From Lepturacanthus savala (taxonomy: Eukaryota; Chordata; Actinopteri; Scombriformes; Trichiuridae), in contig CM060469.1 of the NCBI GenBank assembly GCA_030544235.1, forward strand, positions 14,998,017 through 15,062,016: DNA of 64,000 nt, written 5' to 3'. A program made the position numbers and the translations under genes. Shown here in pieces: positions 60,667-64,000 of this stretch. Numbering within the stretch: position 1 is the first letter of the stretch; each line of letters begins with the position of its first letter. Under the pieces are notes generated by a model that made no database searches, was not told the DNA's origin, and was given only the letters and a program-made list of their open reading frames with translations.

Positions 60667-62340
60667 TGTCATAGTCTTGATTTCAAGTGCGGCTGCACTT
60701 ACATTCATTTTAATTAATGTTAGATTAATCTATGATTATTTTCTTGATTAATAATTTTGACTATAAAATGTAATAAAAACCCAATCATGACTATCAAGCT
60801 ATCAATAGTCCAAAACCCCAAACAATTCAATTATAATTTTCACACGGAAAAGATGGAAATTTTCACATAGAAGTGTAATAATACATTTTAAATGAAAAAT
60901 GACACTTTTAAAAGTTCTTACAGACATATTACATGAATATAAGAACTAATGTTATAAACACACATATTAAAAGCCCTTAACATATTATTCACACATGAAA
61001 ACTATTCTAAAAAGTGAGTCTTGATAGTGATTTGAACACATACAGATTGGTGATGTGTTTGTCCAGACAATGGATATGTTATTATTTCCAAAAGAGCTGC
61101 CTCTTAGGATAATTGTTCATCAATCGACTAATTGACTTATCAAATAATCCTCTCAGCTCCACAGAAGTCAGAAACAAAACACAAAAATAACAAGAAATCT
61201 CTGAATAACATGGATGTGGATCGGACGTGTAATTGATGTCTGTATCAACTGGAACAGCAGCCGAAAGGCTGTTATTGTCATCACTGACTTGAACGGTTGT
61301 ATTTCATCATCACAGCAATAGTCCCACTTCAGGCTGTTCTGTCACTACACAGTAACCCTCTCTGTGGGCTGTTTCATGGTGGTGCACCTGTATTTTCCCA
61401 CAGCCCGTGAAGGCAGCGTGGATGCGGTCAGAGAAGTTCAGCCTGTTCCCTGCGAGCTCCGCTTCAGTGGCTGTCACCTCGCGCTGCTGCCGGCCATTTA
61501 CAAAAGATTAACACCCGATGTGCATCACTTAACTGCGCTGCGAACTCATATACCAACCGACTGCACTGTCCGTAACGAGCTGATTTTGCAGCCTGATCGG
61601 TGCAATAGAGAATCGAACTGTCCTCAATGCACCGGCGCGTTTTTTTCCTTCTTCTTCCTAATAGAAAATCGAGTCATAGGCGCCATCCATTGGAAAAACA
61701 CTGCAACATACAGCTGATACTGTACAGCCCATTAATGACAGTATGACAAGAGTAAAACATGTATAAACGCTGACATCAAATCAGTTTCTAATATGTTAGT
61801 GCACTGGCTAAATATGATATTCATAAATGGAGATATACATTTAATTAAGTCAATTAAAGGGCTTTTTTAAATATAATGTGAAAATATTCATAATAATATT
61901 ATTAAATCCTTATACAATCCTGAGTTCATAAATTTGAGTTGACATGAATTTAGATACAGATAGATTTGAGTTGTATATTTTAACCAGTTTATGAAGTTCT
62001 GTTAATATTTTTTATTCTTTTTTTGGACTGAAAATAACAGAATTTCCTCATTTTGAGGTTTAGCTGTATGTGGTCGAGTTGCATAAGTAAGTCAATGGAT
62101 TTTCATTTACCATGAATATTCACAGTAGCTTCACACCACATAAAAGCATAAAAATAACTAAGTCATGTAACTTTTCTACTGAGAGGAGATAATAACTGCA
62201 TGGAACCATATCTGATATGTTACAGATCTTCATCACTGCTAGAAAAAAAGAACACTATGTAAAAGGTAATTTGCAAAACAGGAACAAAACAAATGCACAC
62301 TCCTAATGAGGTATTAAATTAATTTAAAGGTTAAAGGTCA

Positions 62341-62468
62341 GTCAGTCAGTCATTTTCTATACCTGCTTATTCCTCATTAGGGTCGCAGGGGTCTGCTGGA
62401 GCCTATCCCAGCGCGTTACGGCGAGAGGCAGGGATACACCCCAGATGGTCGCCAGCCAATCGTGGGGC
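62341..62468. mobile_element. retroposon-like insert with a perfect 13-base target duplication
   Basis: The 13-base word AGGTTAAAGGTCA occurs at 62328-62340 and 62469-62481, immediately flanking a 128-base insert. The insert contains TCATTAGGGTCGCAGGGG, TGGAGCCTATCCCAGC and GGCGAGAGGCAGGG, which I recall from a very widespread fish repeat. Target length fits target-primed retrotransposition. No poly(A) tail or RNA polymerase III boxes are obvious. Confidence 0.85.
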
Positions 62469-62523
62469 AGGTTAAAGGTCAATAAATTAATTAAAATTAC
62501 ACACCTGTGTCTATACACTGTCT

Positions 62524-62629
62524 GTATATAGGAAAAGGAATATCACACCATCTTATGGTGTGATATCTTATGGTCTTATATATATATATATATATATAAA
62601 ATGGTGTGATATTCCTTTTCCTTATATAC
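62524..62629. repeat. 28-base inverted repeat around (TA)11
   Basis: Arms 62524-62551 and 62601-62629 pair with a single 1-base bulge (GTATA-tA-GGAAAAGG core, then AATATCACACCAT). The spacer holds another partial copy of TATGGTGTGATAT and TA repeats at 62577-62598. Confidence 0.9.
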
Positions 62630-63060
62630 ATATTGTTACAATGGTGACTCATAATATTTATACCACTAATGATGAACTTTCTCTGTCTCCTGCCTTCTAA
62701 TCTGTCCTTGTAACCTCTGGAGAATTCCACTGGGAATAGCGTTTCTCACCATTTGATATTTTTTATTGATAATAGGGAGGATTTTGGATCTGAGAAATTC
62801 CTCATAACTAAACAAAATCACCTTTATCATTTTGTAAATCTACCAGGTACATTATTTTACTGTCAATCCAGTGTTTCAGATGTAACTATTTTTTCTAGCT
62901 ATGATCTCATTGTTCCAGATAAGATTTATTTTTTGTTATTTATGTCTTTACAATGGGTCTCTTGGAACTCTCCCTAATAGAAACGTGTCTGTACGTTTGT
63001 ATTTCGGTTTAAAGGCGATCATCATGTTACTTACATATGTACGTTAATTAATTGACTGAC

Positions 63061-63080
63061 TACGTCACTTCCTCCACGTG
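63061..63080 (+). promoter_or_regulatory. ubr7 promoter motifs
   Basis: TACGTCA (CRE-like) overlaps CACTTCC (ETS-like), followed by an E-box CACGTG at 63075-63080, about 100 bases before the ubr7 ATG. There is no TATA box. Such motif sets are common in housekeeping promoters. Confidence 0.4.
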
Positions 63081-63180
63081 GTATCGGCCCAAACTCCCGC
63101 CCGGAACCGACATTTGTCAACACTGTTGCTGCCTGTTGTGTGGATATTTGTTGTCTTCACTCTCCCTTTCCCCCCGTAGA

Positions 63181-63294
63181 ATGGCAGCAAATAAAGACGA
63201 TTCGGACTCTGACTATGTTTTTTCCAACGAGGAGCTGGAGGCGGCTTTGTGTGTGCTGGCTGGAAGCGACCCAGAAAACTGCTCTTATTCCCGG
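63181..63294 (+). CDS. ubr7: UBR7 first coding exon (gene continues past the window)
   Basis: The ATG at 63181 opens 38 codons that end exactly at a CGG|GTAAGA donor (63295). The peptide has an acidic start (DDSDSD) and then NEELEAALCVLAGSDPENCSYS. Human UBR7 has DEELENEACAVLGGSDSEKCSYSQ just before its zinc-binding UBR box, so this exon supplies the N-terminal segment and the UBR box and PHD finger must lie to the right. UBR7 is a UBR-box/PHD protein reported as a histone H2B ubiquitin ligase and N-degron-family member. The neighbour itpk1 is also a close neighbour of UBR7 in human, which raises confidence. Only one exon is visible. Confidence 0.87.
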
Positions 63295-64000
63295 GTAAGA
63301 ACAACAAAAAGCTTCTATCACCGCATCGCTGCAGCCGTCGCCTTTATTGTCGCCTCGGTTCTTTCTGCAAATCAAAGCACAACGGTTTAAGATTTTTTAA
63401 ATAGAATCCCTCGCTATAATTTCATTATCTATACCAAGATTCATTTGCGTCGTGTGCTGCAGACTCTGAGTCTCATAGTGACCCACGTAAAATGTGATAC
63501 GGGTTCATTATGTCTCGCCCCTTCTTTTTCCTCCGTGTATCAATCGCAAGAAAACGTTTCTCACTTTAAAGCTGATGCTGTTGTTGTCCCGGTCTGTGGT
63601 TAAAAAAGATGTTTTATCTCGCGTGTGTAACAATTTCTCTCAAAATCCTGCTTCGACCGTTGCTGCTTCGAGCTTCATTGACTCAACAGCGCCCCCACCT
63701 TTTATTCACTGTCGAGCAGGTGAAACGCGGTATTACACGTGAAGAATGTTGAGAGAAACGGGTGCAGACGCGAAATAAAACCCCATTTATTGAAGATACG
63801 CTATATTAAAGAAACCAAATTAAGCGTAAACTGCCATGACAACCGTGGCTTTAAGGTTAGCACTGCTTCGTTATGATTGGTACATGTACGACAAAGCAGG
63901 GCCGAAATGTAGTGGACCCCTATCTTATTTTCGGGGGGTCACTGTGAGACTCGTGTAGAGTTTTATTGGCTACTTGTACTCAGAGGGAATTATTGTTGCT
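63295..64000 (+). other. ubr7 intron 1 (partial)
   Basis: Starts at the GTAAGA donor and runs to the window edge. No second exon with UBR-box cysteines is visible. Confidence 0.7.

Larger units (their letters stand above)
59640..63060. other. itpk1-ubr7 intergenic region
   Basis: Mostly AT-rich. It contains a mariner-type element (60465-60666), a retroposon-like insert (62341-62468) and a TA-containing inverted repeat (62524-62629). A 117-codon frame at 61364-61717 shows no family or codon pattern that I recognise. Confidence 0.55.

Noticed and set aside
61364..61717. 117-codon plus-strand frame between itpk1 and ubr7
   Set aside because: I considered a small neighbour gene such as the LYSET or GON7 orthologue, but no motif of either is present.

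Overview
This is eukaryotic nuclear DNA from a bony fish. Six multi-exon vertebrate genes can be assembled from the sequence. They have GT-AG introns, compact promoters and short interspersed transposons with ends typical of teleost genomes. No bacterial, phage or organelle feature is present. I did not find a new enzymatic or defence system; the window is an ordinary vertebrate gene neighbourhood with several notable non-coding structures.

Layout from left to right: reep1 (minus, ER-shaping protein, start at 6403, its 3' end not settled); chmp3 (minus, ESCRT-III subunit, 8961-10869); hspa4l (plus, Hsp110-type chaperone, 14444-21521, 19 exons); plk4 (plus, centriole-duplication kinase, 23386-29448, 15 exons); itpk1 (minus, inositol phosphate kinase, 32563-58877, 10 coding exons spread over 26 kb, one of only 25 bases); and the first coding exon of ubr7 (plus, 63181-63294), which runs off the right edge. 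I checked the reading frame across every junction of chmp3, hspa4l, plk4 and itpk1. The four reconstructed proteins come to 220, 827, 930 and 407 residues, close to the human lengths I know.

The genes do not form a pathway. From general knowledge of human gene order, the block joins three human neighbourhoods: REEP1-CHMP3 (chromosome 2p11), HSPA4L-PLK4 (4q28) and ITPK1-UBR7 (14q32). plk4 and itpk1 converge, and their transcript ends are probably only a few hundred bases apart. chmp3 and hspa4l point away from each other across about 3.6 kb.

The non-coding part holds short DNA transposons of hAT and Tc1/mariner type, including a mariner-like element nested in a hAT-like one. It also holds a 128-base insert with a perfect 13-base target duplication, a 244-base tandem duplication, several long inverted repeats and simple repeats. 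Clusters of GCTAAC/GTTAGC words sit beside the chmp3, plk4 and itpk1 starts.
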